From Typhlomys cinereus (Eukaryota; Chordata; Mammalia; Rodentia; Platacanthomyidae): a DNA stretch of 64,000 nucleotides. Both the position numbers and the translations under genes were made by a program. Of the stretch, positions 47,425 through 60,755 are shown piece after piece (the stretch's first letter is position 1; the number at the start of each line of letters is the position of its first letter). The DNA is taken from assembly GCA_023101885.1 (NCBI GenBank), contig JALPQD010000089.1, positions 4,015,087 through 4,079,086 on the forward strand, given 5' to 3'. A model generated the notes under the pieces. The model had not been told where the DNA came from and did no database searches. It was given only the letters and a program-made list of their open reading frames with translations.

Positions 47425-48915
47425 TGTTTCAGTCAACAATGCACTGCATGTATGGTGCAGGACCCAAGGTTATAGCAAGCATGACATTGCATAGTGCACA
47501 TGCAGCTACTACAATGTCACATCAATGAGTATCTATTACATTCTGCTTAGTGGTGGTTGTATCAAAACAACCAACTGCACAACTTGCTGTCTAAAAGTAT
47601 GGTGTATATGTTTATATACAGTTCATAACAATAATAACAGCAAATTAGAATGTGATTAGTTTGTATATCCTCTGCCACTTTCACTATTTTTTAGTACTTT
47701 TCTTCTAAACAAATAAACTACTTAATTGTGAAGTAACGTCAATCAGTTCCTTCAGGAGGAATTTGTTGGCCTTTAGTAATCTGGGTTATCAAATTCATCC
47801 TGGAAGATGATGCCCTGTGTCTGTTCTGGCCCCTGATCACCTTATGCCTGAGACAGTGATTAAGATGATCGTGGGTATGCATAGGTCAAAGAAGATGTGC
47901 ATTTATGTCTCAGGTTTTAACAAATTATTAGTATGAGCAAAATCATTTGAAAGCTGAAAATGGGAGACAGAAAAAATATTTTATATGCATATAAAATGTA
48001 TTTGCTTTGTTAAAGTCAAGTGTTGTCATAAGAGTGAAAAGCTGCAACTTTAAAAAGTTTATAAAATGAAAAATAGGGACTTGTGGAATGACTTAGCAGA
48101 TGCATTGCTTGCCATGCACATCTTGTCTGATCCCTAGAACCCATTTAAAGACTGGATATAGTGGCACAAGCTGTAACCTCCATGTGCTTATGGGAAGTGG
48201 GAGGCAGGGGCTGGAGAATCTTCGGGAGTCAGGGTCTAGTGAGCCCGGTTTAAGAATCAGTGAAGGGTCTCTGTTACCAATAAAGAGGACTGATGCCAGG
48301 AAGCTGTCCTCTGACCTCCACACTCATGTGGTGCCACCCCAAACACGTGACCACCGCACACACACAAGCACATGTGCACACACATCATACAGGTACAAAT
48401 AAACCTGGAGAGTCATAGTAGTAGCACAGGGCAATATTCTCGCACTTCCATGTCATCTGTGACTCACTTAATGGTCATTCATCATATTTACAGTCTTAGT
48501 TCCACTCATGATATAGTCCCTATACAGTCACATCATTTCCAGCTTTCTATATTATTTTTAAATAGTTTTCCTGTTTAGATGATTATTTCCTTTTTAAATT
48601 AGCTCTTTACTTGGCATACAAAATAATAGATCTCATTATGACATTTTGATTGTTTTTACATTATTTTACCTTATCCTTTTTAGTTGTTTTTAGAATAGGT
48701 AACATTGTGTTATTATTGCTTTTGATATTCTGTAAAGTAGTCTTTTCTGTAGATTTCTGGTCTAGAAGCAATAGACTACACTATGTAGCTTAGATTTATA
48801 TAGCTCTATACCATCTACATTTGTGTACATACACTTTGTGATCTTTGAACACTGATAGAATTGCCTAATGATGCATTTCTCAGATGTATCCCATCATGGC
48901 AATATAATGCCCAAT
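47425..48915 (+). mobile_element. Ancient eutherian interspersed repeat, interrupted by a SINE
   Basis: The left part GTCAACAATGCACTGCATGTATGG and the right part GCCTAATGATGCATTTCTCAG...GTATCCCATCATGGC are the two ends of a repeat I know from human and other eutherian genomes, with GTTCCTTCAGGAGG and GGAAGATGATGCCC in the middle. I do not remember its catalogue name with certainty. It is strongly diverged and contains a B4-like SINE at 48075-48395. Confidence 0.55.
48075..48395 (+). mobile_element. B4-like SINE
   Basis: GGACTTGTGGAATGACTTAGC, GGATATAGTGGCACAAGCTGTAACC, GGAGAATCTTCGGGAGTCAGGG, AGCTGTCCTCTGACCTCCACACTCATGTGG and a CACACACAAGC tail are the rodent B4 order. Its reading frames on both strands are not genes. 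Confidence 0.7.
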
Positions 48916-51900
48916 ACAACTCACAATGACAAGCTTTCTTATTCAACCTTCTATGTGGACTGAAAGGAAGAGTACACTCATAATAAAAGCTAGCTGTATT
49001 TTGATGAATTTCATTTTTCTGAATAAAAATGTACTATTTGTAAAAGAATGATGGGATAATAAGGCTGCTACAGGAAGTGTGTTTTCTAGTAAATTTTTTT
49101 CTACAAAGTTAATTTTCTCAAATGAAAAAGAAATAGCAGGAGACTGTACTTGAAAAGCTTTATTGTTAGAAGTGGTTCATAATTTGAATGTCTGAATTCC
49201 CTAACTTAGAGTTCCTTTCACCTCTATAAACCTTAGTGCCATCAATGTAAATCATGGATGATGATAATAACTACTACCCAGCATTGCTGGCATAATCTAA
49301 GACATAATACATATGGAGGTATTTTGAAATACAAATAAAAGAGGAATCATTACTGAAAATTAGACTGTTTTCCTTTCCTATGTTGCTTTCATTGAATCAG
49401 CACTGTGTTTCTCAGAATAATTATGTCAGTACATTTTGTTCTGAAACATTTGTGTTAATAAAAGGCATACACTGTCACAGCCAGTTAAAACATGGATTAT
49501 ATTCCATTTGATCGCATTATTGTAACACTTTTATTTTCATAAATATATTTTGCTTTTATTGATCTCATACATAAGCAGAGGCATTAATATATTGTTGAAC
49601 TATCTTGAATATTCAGAATATTGAGTAGTCTAAGTTAATATATCTTATAAAAGAATATGACATGCTTCTTTCATTTGGAATGATTTGTATGAAAAAAAGA
49701 CTCAACAGTGTATAACAAATGATGAGTTTTAGTACATGTTACATTTATCTGCATGTCACCAAATTAATTCGAAAACCAAACAACTTAAGACAACAGGTGA
49801 TTTTATTTTGTCTTATGATTGTTTAGTTATACTTCTGGATCCAACTTGGCAAGAGTTTGTATTAGCACCAGGGAGCAAGGACTATACCATATTCACAAGA
49901 CTGCTGAGAGAGGGCCAAACTTTCCTCTCTAGGCAGCATGTTTATTTAAGTATGCCGAGGAATGCCAACTGAATATGAAAAACTTTGCTTCTCCACAACT
50001 GAAGGTGAAATCCCACAAAATCCCTTGGCACAAGTTTTCAGTTCAAGCTTCCATTACTTCCTCTTCCCGTGTCATGGAGAGTCTCCGGGTGACCAGAAGC
50101 CAAGAGAAAGGACAGCTTTGTTTAGAATTTAGACAAAATAGGAGAAGTATGTAGAAATCTGAGTCAACATTACTTACTCTTTTGAGTGAAATAAGCCTTC
50201 TACAGTAAGCAGTCCCTTCTTTCCTGCCTCTAAAGTGCATCTCAGAAACAATCCTTCTAGACCAGGATTTTAGTGACTCTACCTTGTGATGACTTGAAGG
50301 TTTATCCTTTTTTGTTTTTGCCAACTGACATTGAAAAGTTACTGCTCAACAACTGTGTTATAGATTTTTCTCTGCTCTGTACACTACACTTTTATTAATT
50401 GTGTTATCTACTAGAACTTGATTACAGTACCTACTATATACCAAATGCTACCCTATTGCAAGTGGTAGAGACAAATGTGGCAATCTGCCCATGTTCAAAC
50501 ACATGTAAAATGGGCAACAGCTGACTTGGAATAAATAACTGAAGTGCACTCTGAGTTTCAAAGGGTTTCTGAGATATGTAGTTGCTTAGAAGGCCCAGTG
50601 AAAGGCGGTGAATGCTCTTCCTTTATATGAAAGAGAATCAGGGAGCACACAGTCTGATTTTTAGAACTTCACTAGAAGGGTCAACTTCTTTGGTCTTGGA
50701 TGGAAGTAGATACTCTGATGGCATCTGAACAATAGCAAAAATAGGAAAATCAAGATCATTTTGAGGCATAAAGGAATCCTTGGGGGAGGTTAAGGGATGA
50801 AGAGAGAGAAAGCTTAGAAGTATATTTAGATTCTTCTATGTTTGTTATACTTTAATAGGAGAGAAATATCAGAAGATATCTCATTTTTGTATTTTATAAG
50901 ATGATTCTCTAGTTTATTTACTGGAAATATCAATGTTAGAAATAAAGTAGTCAATATTTCTGAAATATTTCTTCCTACTATGATTTTCTTTCAAAGTATT
51001 TTTTATTCTCTTAGTATTGCATAATAGATATAGTGAATTTATTATATTTTCACTCCTTAATACTCAATTCCATCACTTTTCTTCTTCTTCCACTTACAAC
51101 CCATTTCTCTGCTTCCAGACTCCCTCCTGTTTATAATGTGTGTCCTACTGATCTCATCTGGTTTGTCTTTGATGATTTATGCTTGAGTACTAGCTGGAGC
51201 ATGAGTTATACATCAGTGAAGATGTATTATATTAAACCTTGCCTGAAAAAACTGACCACCCTACACTTTAGTCCCTTGCTGCCTTGTGAACCTAATTCAC
51301 TTTATTTCTAATTTTAATAAATTTAAATAAATATTATTTGGTTAACAGTGGACTCTATGATATGCTCCAAGAACAGAGTAAATGTGTGTACTACTTAATA
51401 CTATGATTGGTTTCAGTGTTCACATAAATGAATCATCAAATTGTAAATAGGCTAAATAAAGTCTTAGCTCATGTTTTTCTTATCAACAATCATGTTGTGG
51501 AAAGGTAGAGCATTTTCTGGTCATTCTGTCATGAGTAGCATATCAAGAGAAATGGTATCTGATCAGAGTCAATGATAGTTTTGTAGAGAGAAAAAGGGGA
51601 GGATTATACCTGTAAGAAGAATAAAGTAGACATGCAAAGGCTGAGAAATGCCATTAAGGGTCAAATGCTTAGTAACCGCCTTGATATTTATAATGTCAAA
51701 GCCAGTAATTTAAGATATAAATTGGAGTCTGTGTATATGAATATGTTTAACTTTTAGGAGGAGGGAAAGATGGATTAATCTCTTGAGGTACATTGGATTA
51801 TTTCTGAAGATGGTCTTTCTATTATAAGCAATGCTTTGAAATATACCTTAAATATATGCATGTACTTAGAATACTTTGCATGCAATAATCATGCAAAGAG

Positions 51901-52450
51901 TATGCATATTTGATATGAATAAAGTTTTCAGTTTATCTTACACAAGATTTTTCTCCATTTTTATATTTTCTTAAAACAAGCCTTAAAACAAGGCTTTGTG
52001 ATGCTTTGTCTAGGGACTGATTAGTAATGCATTGGCACAGTTGAGATTTTTGTTGTTTTGATAAGAAAAAAGGACTATGTTTCATATCTCTTATTCTGTT
52101 CATACATCTAATAGCCATAGTTCTTTTCTTTTTTTTTAATAAATTCTTTCTTTGTGCATCTTGAGCTATTTTTCAATAATTTGTTTGCTCTTTTAGATTT
52201 CTGGAAGTTGAAATTATTTTTCTATCATATAAATTTCAAATATTCTCATGTTTTGTTTATATTACTTCTGGCCAAGTAATTTAGAGGAAAAAAACCAAAA
52301 ATTTTGAGGGACCTTATTAAACTTCCTTTATATTTTCTTCATTAAAAGACATTGCAGCAAGGAATAATCTAAGAATTTGTCCCTATTTTCTACTCATGCT
52401 TTGGTGATTTTACATTTCAAAGAAAGCTTGTTCTGTAGATGAAGGTGTAT
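48916..52450. other. No supported gene
   Basis: About 3.5 kb of AT-rich sequence. The stretch 49790-49930 (TTTTATTTTGTCTTATGATTG...AGACTGCTGAGAGAGGGCC) is weakly LTR-like in antisense. Frames at 50043-50324 (minus) and 51033-51311 (plus) of about 92 codons have no recognised similarity. Confidence 0.5.
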
Positions 52451-52454
52451 ATTG

Positions 52455-52755
52455 GACATATGTGTGCAGAGGCACATGCATGTGTATGTGTATGTGGAGA
52501 TCAGAGGTTGCCATTAGGTGTCTGACTTAATTGTTTGCTACTGTATTTTTTTAGACATGGTTCACTGAACTTTGCTTGCAAAATAGACTAAGCTGAAGAG
52601 CTAGTAAGCCCGAAGGAGTGTCTCCGCATGTCTAGTACTGGGATAGTAGAAGAGCACTGCAGAACCCAGTCTTTATATGAACCTTAGGCATCTAGTGTTC
52701 TTCATATTTGTATGGCAAGGACTTTCCTGACTGAGCCATGTCCCCAGCCCAAAAG
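52455..52755 (-). mobile_element. SINE, antisense, B4/B2-like
   Basis: GCACATGCATGTGTATGTGTATGTGGAGATCAGAGG at the left and CTGACTGAGCCATGTCCCCAGCCC at the right are the tail and head of a rodent SINE read in reverse. The centre is diverged and may hold an extra insertion. Confidence 0.6.
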
Positions 52756-54490
52756 GATTTTTTTCAATGTAGTGAGAACAGTAAATTCCTTCATAATCCT
52801 TCATTTTACTGGTGTCACATTTTCACCCTCTTTCAACTCTATAATTTGTGTAAAATTTCCTATAAGGTTGAATTCATCAATTAATGAATAGTTAAATTTA
52901 TATCACCCATTGCATTTCTTTTATATATTTTTCCCTTGATGTTGAAATAAGTTTGCCTTGATTTTATTCTACCTTATGAATTTTAATTAAAGCTATTTTT
53001 CAACTTTTCCTTTGAAAATTATTTCCAGAATACTGACTCTAATTAAAGAATTACTGGGAATCTGCAAATGACAGTTTGGAAACCATTGGGCTAAATAGTA
53101 CCTTCAATTTAATCTATTCATTAATCTTTTTGTCTTTATGATATATATATATAATATATATAATCTTTTGTCTTTAGGCTGCATGATTTTCGGTGGAAGA
53201 AAACTAAAAGTCTTTATGTCATTTCTAGTCTATAGTCATGTAAAAGGACAACTGATGCTTTAAAATGCATAAACGATGCTGACATATTTATATAGTGGTT
53301 GCTACAGATAGAGATGTGTACAACTATAATACTACACATCTTAACATGAATATAAACCAAAATTTCATAGCTCAGGAGAATGATTTTGCATATATTACAT
53401 TTTCCTAAGTAACATTTGTATAGTTGTATAGCCAAATACACTGTATGCTTAGCAATTTAGAAGCATGCTTGAATACCTAGTCAAAAGACAATGAGTGACT
53501 TGGCTAGCTTTCAGTATTGCAAAAGAAATAGCAAGCTCAATATCTGTAAGGTTTAATTTTGGTTTAACTAGATTATGTTGAAAACTTTGACATTCAGTCA
53601 ATTATTTCTCAGGGGTAGATGCAATTTAGTGTTGTGTTTCAAGAAAGAGTCCCAGGTGCATTTTTAAAAATCTAATCAACAAAAGATTGAATGCCAATAA
53701 CTTGCCCAATAATTTAACACCACAGATTAGAAAAAAACTCCTGAAATTTTCTTAGGTTATGGTTTCCAATGACAGCTTGGAAACAGTATTTTGTCCCCCA
53801 AAGACATATAGAATATATGAATTCCAGTGATTGTAACCCATCACAAACTTTGACCTTGCAAGAATGACCTCCACTGTTAAGATGTGAAAATGCCATGCTG
53901 CTAAGATGTGAGATGTGAGGGCAATAGATGTACTCTTAATGGATCTCTATTTACCCAACTGGATTAATATTTTCTCTATCTCTTTGGTAAAAAATTCTGA
54001 CTGATGATTCAGAACTCTTGATGCACATAGACCATTTTCTGCAAAGCTTTTTTTTTGCAAATCAAAACCTAGGTGTCTATGTGCTCATATTTTTTCAGCA
54101 TAAATAAGCTGATAAAATATGAACATGTAAGCTTTTTGGGACCTTTGAAGATAGTATGAAGATGAGGCACAAAAATTCTGTGATTCTGTTGCTAAGATGT
54201 TGATAGACGATTAGAAAAAAATCATAAATAGCTTGAATCTGGCAGTCAAATAACATCGCAAGGGTTTTAAACTGTCATTCCATTTCAAATTTACAAATTT
54301 AACAATGATTGATTACTTGCATGAGTCCTGCAGAAATAATGACTAACATCTAATCAGCAGGCCAGAAACAAACAAAAAGACTTGGTCACACATAAATGTC
54401 ATTAGATCTTTAAAAAGAAATTTAAAGTGAATTCTCATTATGTGGTGGAGTGAATCAGCTTTAAACTTTGTCATGGGGTACAAAGATATT
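52756..54490. other. No supported gene
   Basis: AT-rich sequence with a short (TA)n run at 53141-53164. No recognisable coding frame or repeat. Confidence 0.5.
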
Positions 54491-54496
54491 TATTTA

Positions 54497-55180
54497 TTTT
54501 TTTAACATTTTTTATTATTATTTCCGCTCATACAAACTTAATAGGTACACTGGTCCCCACTCTCCCTCCTCCTCCCCCCGACTCCCCTGCTTCCCCTCCC
54601 CTCAACCTTCCTTCCCCATCCCCCAATGCTTCCCTTCCCAAACTCCGGAGAATCCTTTGATGTGCATGCCAGACTCTCCTCTGGGCCCTCCTCTCCAATG
54701 ACATACAAGGACCCAGTGGTATTTCTCTGAACCCTTTCCTGTGTTCCCCTTAAGCATAGGAACACTACTGTGGCTGTCAATTCCTTGCCTCCAAGGATCT
54801 TGGTGCCTTTAGCAAATGCTAGACTTTGTGACGTCAATAGTGTGTTGGACATTGCGCAGGGCATGCAAAGTCCAATTATGATTCCTTCGGCCCTAACTTG
54901 TGTGGAGTATCTTGCATATCATTGCTCCTCCCATCCTTGTGGTCTTACAATCTTACCGCCCCCTCTTCCGCAAATTTCCCTGAGCTTCATGATGGGCGGA
55001 GATTAGTCTGGCCTATTTCTAGGTGGTTGATATAGAGTCTCTGAAGTTCTGGATTGTGGTTTGTTGATTTTCTTTTGTAGTTTTGCTGCTCCTGCAATGC
55101 CCTTCACTCCATCCTGATGGGTATTGTATGTCACGCCCTGGCCAGAGATAAACAGCTGTTAAACTAGAGTCTTGCTATTT
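54497..55180 (-). mobile_element. 5'-truncated L1 (3' UTR and tail), antisense
   Basis: TTTTTAACATTTTTTATTATTATTTCCGCTC tail, ATACAAACTTAATAGGTACAC, the pyrimidine tract, then the inverse of the 12300-12960 3' UTR up to CCAGAGATAAACAGCTGTTAAAC. It is very similar to 12092-12998. The frames of 77-108 codons over it duplicate those of the other L1 copies and are noncoding. Confidence 0.85.
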
Positions 55181-55634
55181 AAATGCAGTAGAACATTGGT
55201 GTGCAGATGGAAGGAAAAGCTTTTAGTCTTGAAGAACTTCAGCTGCCTCATCCAAGAATTCTGAGTGTGTGGCTTTTCTTTTCTTTGTCTGGAGGAATTA
55301 CTTTATTCCCTGATCAAGGTGGTAGAAAACTCTAACCAGATAAACTTGAGGGAATGAGTAAAGAGATCATGGTTGAAAAAGAGAAAGCATTCTGGGAACA
55401 AGGGAAGTTTGGGGAGAGGGGCTGAGATTTCTGTGTACAGAATACCGTTAACTTCCTTCTTGTGTGATTTACTTTATGCAGGAGGTTGAATCAGAAAGCC
55501 CTTATAAATATGTAGAGAATGCATGCAATCCTAACTCAGAAACAGAGCTTCATTAAGTGGGGATGTTTGTTGCCTACTGTTTGAAACAATTCTCAAGTGT
55601 TACTAATGTTACCATGGAAGGAAGCTAGGAAGGT

Positions 55635-55674
<40 letters not shown>

Positions 55675-56005
55675 CTGAAGGAAGATTGTATGGCAGTTGG
55701 GGGATGGGAGAAGGATGTGCCACTATGTACCTGGAAGTAGAAGACAATTTGTGTTGTTTTACCTCATCTTTACACCTTATTTGAGACTTGTGTATTATCT
55801 TCTTTAGCCTCTCAGAATTACAAATTGCAGGATTGATTATATAAATTATTTTTGGATGACTACAGTGGAATAATCAGAACTATAAGGTGGCTTCTCTTAA
55901 TTACTTAACCATGAACTATTAAAGTTAGGTCTCAAATCTCGAGCATGCATATCTTTTACATTATTCTATAACTATTTTTTCTGTTTTTATCTGGACATTT
56001 TTCTT
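55181..56005. other. No supported gene
   Basis: Unassigned sequence containing the GT tract listed next. Confidence 0.5.
55637..55672. repeat. (GT)n microsatellite, about 18 units
   Basis: Uninterrupted GT run not obviously attached to a SINE body. Confidence 0.9.
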
Positions 56006-56009
56006 TTTC

Positions 56010-56208
56010 TTTTCTTTTCTTTCTCTACTTTTACAAGCATATTGAGTACTTATCTCTGCTTCCCTCCATCCTCCCTCTTTTCAATCCCCTCTCTTCTCAA
56101 TCCTTCCTATTCCCTCTACCTCCCACCCTCCTGCTTGTGTGCTTCTATGGACTCCAGGGTTCTGTCTGGCTTATCTCCTGTTATGAGAGTTCAGGCCTCT
56201 GTGGCATA
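56010..56208 (-). mobile_element. Older-type L1 3' end, left arm of a head-to-head pair
   Basis: TTTTCTTTTCTTTCTCTACTTTTACAAGCATATTGAGTAC, a pyrimidine tract, GACTCCAGGGTTCTG and GTTCAGGCCTCTGTGGCATACC: the antisense of the 15125-16455 family, stopping at the CCACAGAGG word. Confidence 0.75.
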
Positions 56209-56480
56209 CCTAAAAATAGGAAGATTCACCATTGCACAAGACATTCCACTCAACACTGCTCCATCTAGTAAGTACAGGACTAGACCTGCATAGTGACTGA
56301 CATCCAACATGCCCCCACAGACTATAGAGGAACTCAAGAAATATAAGAACATGAAGTGGAAACTTTGGGGATTAAAACTGGATGAGTGAAGGAAAATGTC
56401 CCTATCAGTGGGGGTGGCCCGAAGAGAGGCAACTTGATATGCCACAGAGGCTTTGTAAAAGTAGAAAAATAAAAAAGAAA
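56209..56480 (+). mobile_element. Older-type L1 3' UTR, right arm with internal deletion
   Basis: GAAGATTCACCATTGCACAAGACATTCCACTC, AACATGCCCCCACAGACTATAG, GTCCCTATCAGTGGGGG and GATATGCCACAGAGG are in sense order. It then jumps to CTTTGTAAAAGTAGAAAAATAAAAAAG, the sense tail, without the polypurine tract. Confidence 0.7.
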
Positions 56481-57560
56481 TGGAGTGGGAAAAAGAACAG
56501 ATGTAGTTTAAGCTTAAAAAGTTTTCAACTACTATTGCTGTATGAGTAGCCTGGGATGTCTCTCTGCAGTCTATCTATCTGCTACTTTTCTTAGAAGATG
56601 ATGACAATCACTCTCCCTTTCATAGTTTTCGTGCAGCATAGGAAATGAAACACAACTGCATGTTTTCTGATGGTCTAAGGAGAAAATTGCCAGAAAGTGA
56701 AGATTTCTTTAATGGATCCTTACGAAGGATAGAATTTAAAGGAAATAACCTCTTTTCACATGGAATTGATTGTCTTTATTAACCCATAACATCATTTTTC
56801 TGATCTTTATTATTAATTCCACCTCTATCTCAACTGTGTGATTTCTTCCTTATACTTCCACAGATATGATTACATCTCAAGACCATTTAGTTCGGTAATC
56901 TTAATGTCTTTGGGAAGACTCTGTTTACATTCAAGCTAGATATTCTTGCTACCTTCATTCCCTCCTCCTTCCTCCCTTTCCTCCTTCTTCTCACTCTTTC
57001 TCTCCCTCCTTTCACTCTGTGGGCCCAACCTGCTCCCTCCTACTCTCGTATCCATCAGCTTACATGGTCTCTGAGTTCCCACGCTACTCTGTGGGTGGAG
57101 CCTCCTTTCCTTTAAGAACATTTCTTTCTTGTCCTCCTTTTCTAGTCTTTACAACAGAAGTTAGAAAAATTACATGTTTAGAACTCCAAAACTAAATTCC
57201 CCCAAACACATTCTGCACAATAGAAAAGAGTTTCATGAGCGACCAACTACCTTGGATTATACTGACTACAATTCCCTTCTTTTTTTTTTAAATAATATTT
57301 ATAGCTTACATATCAAAGCTCTGAGAAGAAACTTACCAAGTTATTTGTTTTCTAAATCCATACATTAGAAGAACTTATAAAGTTAAATATTATGTAAAAA
57401 GACTTGGCCAAAAGGAAAAAAAATAGTAATATACAATAAGAAAAACAAAACACATTTAGCTTTCTTGTTAAGAAATGGTAAATTATGGAAGAGGTATGAG
57501 GAGATAGTGTGGTTAATAAAGTAATATGTAAAGAGAGAGAGAGGCAGAGAGAAAGAGCAA
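56481..57560. other. No supported gene
   Basis: Contains a pyrimidine-rich stretch at 56950-57115 whose minus-strand frame is Lys/Glu/Gly-rich and a composition artefact. An imperfect GA run lies at 57531-57556. No gene recognised. Confidence 0.5.
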
Positions 57561-57565
57561 TGTCT

Positions 57566-57815
57566 TTGTATGTGTATCTGTGAGGACACTGTGTGTGTCT
57601 GTGGAGGCTTAAGGGTGACTTTCTGGAATAGTCTTGAATTGCTCTACCTCCATATTGTTTCGCTTTGGGGTTTCTCAGGCTCTGCCTTCCAGGGCCAGAA
57701 GTTCAGGCTACTGCTGTTTCTGCCCAGTGTTATTTTTCTGTTTGATTTGGGATCTGAACTCATATCCTGCTGCTTGTAAGGCAGAAGCTTAATCCCAGAG
57801 CCATTGCTTCAGCCT
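57566..57815 (-). mobile_element. tRNA-derived SINE, antisense
   Basis: GTGTGTCTGTGGAGGCTTAAGGGTG, GAATTGCTCTACCTCC, GGCTCTGCCTTCCAGGGCCAGAAG, GCTTGTAAGGCAGAAGCTTAATCCC and GAGCCATTGCTTCAGCC follow the reversed SINE order. It lacks a long GT run. Confidence 0.75.
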
Positions 57816-58305
57816 CAGACAATGCAATTTTTGATACATCAAAGAAAGCAATAATAGCACCAACATCTATTTGCGTTTTCTGCCAGGGTTTACTAGGATG
57901 AAACAATTTACAAGTAAAAAAACACATGTCACTTAGAAATACTTGATTTTAATGTTCATACAGTTTGGAGTCTGGCATCCTAAGGTCTATGCCAAGTATG
58001 TTTACTTACAAACATGGAAATTTCAATGAAATTTCCAGAAAATAGCTTTTGAACTGCTCTGGGGAAGGAGCTGACTCAGCGTTCCCCAAGTAATGGTTGC
58101 AGACGAAATCATGACAGGGGTTCTTTGTCATCTTACCCACGACTCCAGGCATTAGGAATGAGAAGATGACGATTGATTTTTCCCCCCTTTAGTTCTTCAT
58201 GTACTCATAGTGTGGGCTGGATTCTCTAATGCTTTATTTCTGACCATTTCCAGTTATTCTGTAAGGTCGATATTTCAAACTAACAATAGATCCTGGATAT
58301 GTGAG

Positions 58306-58351
<46 letters not shown>

Positions 58352-60004
58352 TTGTATTGCATTTCTAACCTCCATATAGCAAGCATAGCAATAACAAACA
58401 GGACAGTTTTGCAGAGCTCCAAAAATGGCAAGTGATCAATAGCAAACAAAAGCCTCTTAATTTCTAAAGGATAAAACTACAGGTAAGAGAGGGGAAAAAT
58501 AATGGAGAACAAGAAGAGAAAAATACACCTAATGTTCAGCTCTGGAGATATACAGAAAGAATCTTCAGAGCTTTCTTTCTCTTTTTCTCTCTTTGTCTGA
58601 CTTTAAAAAAGTAGGAAGATATAATTACAAACACAAACAGTAGATATTTCTGAGCAAGATCACCTTGCTCTGAGACACAACCTTAGCAAAACAACATCTT
58701 TCTATTTAACTACCTCTGTGTCTACCCATCCCATGGGGGGCATGAAAAGTCTGCCACTGTGAAAAGGGGGTGCGTATGACAGACGTAGCTGTAATAAGCG
58801 AACTCAGCAGATCTATCAGGTTAAAGGAAGTGGCAAGAGAAGAAGGCATTTTCCAAGGAAGATAATGTGGTGTAGAACTATGGGGAGTATTTGGAATCTT
58901 GGTATGATTTAATTTGTAGGTTCATGGTAGATTCCTTCCCTCAACTTGCATTTAAGGGCAAGGTGAGACTTTTTGCAAAGGCTCCCAGCATCCCTGTTAC
59001 CACATCCATTCACTCTGCACTCTGGGCATATCGACTTCTCTGTATGACACAACTTCACACATTTTGGGGGCCATTGCTCTCCATGGGACACCATTCTACA
59101 TATCTGGCCTATGACAGGCAGCTTTGTGCCTGTTGCCAGGTCCTGAAACTCATTCAAACCTTTATGATCATGGTGATGTAGCTGAGTAGGCTGCTGTGAT
59201 GGTCACGGTTACCATGTGCCAAGTGCAGGAATTGCTGCTTAATATATCATTCTGGAAATTGTAGAATTCATTCTAGAAACATCATTGTAGGATACATATG
59301 CTATCAGAGTCATAAAATGATTGAATTATAATTTGAGGATTAAAATATCAAGTTCAAGCGATTAGAAATTGGTCGGTTAGATTTGATCACTCTGGGACTG
59401 TGAAATCTATGACATTAATCTCTGGGCTTTGAACCTGATGTGCACTCAGAAGAGATGCTAGGATACTGAGCTTAAAAAACTGCTATCTCTCCTTGGAGGG
59501 TTCTCATGCTCTGTAAGCCAGACAGTGAAACTAATAGTTTCTAAATCATGATGGGACAAAAGTTTGGTTTGGAGCATAAAGGAACAAAGGATCATGGAGG
59601 CTTCTGAACATAGTCTTAAAAGCTGGATGAAAGACATCATAAAACAGAACTTCTGGAAGAGTTAAGAGGGTATCTTCAGATACATCTTACTTAGGAAAAA
59701 TGAAAATGGATCACTGGGAGAGAGGATAGAGTATAAAGTACGAAAATTCCTAGAAAATATTAGGCAATTATTGGAACAAAAGCTGGTTTGGGTCGGATTT
59801 TTCTAGCTTCTGAACATGTCTAGTTCATAGTAAATGTGTAACATGCTAGTTGAGGTTTGCCCAAGGCTTTTAAAATAATAGTTCAGCTAAAATGCAGGTC
59901 AAGCCCATGCATGTTATTGGATGTGAACTCATTCCTTTAAATTTGATCCTATGTGATTAGTTTTCACTCCTTTTTCTGAATTCTAATTATATGTCTACTC
60001 ATTT
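57816..60004. other. No supported gene
   Basis: Unique-looking sequence apart from the GT tract at 58307-58350. The overlapping frames at 58891-59181 (plus) and 58909-59157 (minus) are both open but show no recognised similarity. Confidence 0.45.
58307..58350. repeat. (GT)n microsatellite, about 21 units
   Basis: Nearly perfect GT tract; the His/Thr-rich minus-strand frame across it is an artefact. Confidence 0.9.
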
Positions 60005-60031
60005 AAAAATTATTTTTTATGCGTAGGTGAG

Positions 60032-60067
<36 letters not shown>

Positions 60068-60077
60068 ATGCGTGTGT

Positions 60078-60119
<42 letters not shown>

Positions 60120-60340
60120 AGAGAGCACGGTGTGTACCTGGGGAGGCCCAAGAGTGATTTCAGGAATCATCCTGGATTGTTTTGCTCTGGGGTTTTCTAA
60201 GCTCTGCCTTCCAAGGTCAGAAGTACATTCGACTTCCATATTTACAGGCTTTTTTTTTTCCCCATGGGATCTAGAATCTGAACTCAGGTCCTTTTGTTTG
60301 TCATGCAAAGGCTTAGCCCCTGAACCATCTTTCCAGCCTT
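60005..60340 (-). mobile_element. tRNA-derived SINE, antisense, with long GT tract
   Basis: GT tract 60033-60116 interrupted by GCATGCGTGTGTTGC, then GTACCTGGGGAGGCCCAAGAG, CATCCTGGATTG, CTCTGCCTTCCAAGGTCAGAAG, CTTAGCCCCTGAACCATCTTTCCAGCC. The last words are the complement of the SINE head. Confidence 0.8.
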
Positions 60341-60424
60341 TTCTTTTAAGAGTTCATAGTGTTACATCCTGTAATTAATGTGACGTTACCTGACTCTCAC
60401 AAACTAATGCATATATACATTTGT

Positions 60425-60755
60425 GTGGGTATGTGTATATATATATTTATGTGTGTGTGTATATGTAAGTGTGTGTTTGTGTGTGTGTGTGTGCACCTCT
60501 GCCAAGATCAGGAATCATCCTCTATCACTCTTTTACTTTATAATCATGGGTCTGAGATTTGAATTAAATGCCAAGGTCACAGTTTGGGCTGGGTGGCCAG
60601 CCAGGTTGCTCTGGGCATTCTTGTGCTCTGCTGTGCTTGGGTGTGGTTACAGGTGCGCCCCCAGCACCTACTTGGTATTTTTATGTAAAGTCCAGGATCC
60701 ACATTCTGTTCTTTTTGCTTGTGTGGCAAGCACTTTCTGAGCTATTTCCCCCAGT
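60425..60755 (-). mobile_element. Older SINE, antisense, with GT/AT tract
   Basis: GTGTGGGTATGTGTATATATATATTTATGTGTGTG, then GCACCTCTGCCAAGATCAGGAATCATCC, and a head-like end near GCAAGCACTTTCTGAGCTATTTCCCCCAG. Diverged; the class is B4/B2-like. Confidence 0.55.

Noticed and set aside
58891..59181. 96-codon plus frame and an 82-codon minus frame overlapping it
   Set aside because: No domain, no family resemblance and mutual overlap; most likely chance, although I cannot exclude an unrecognised exon.
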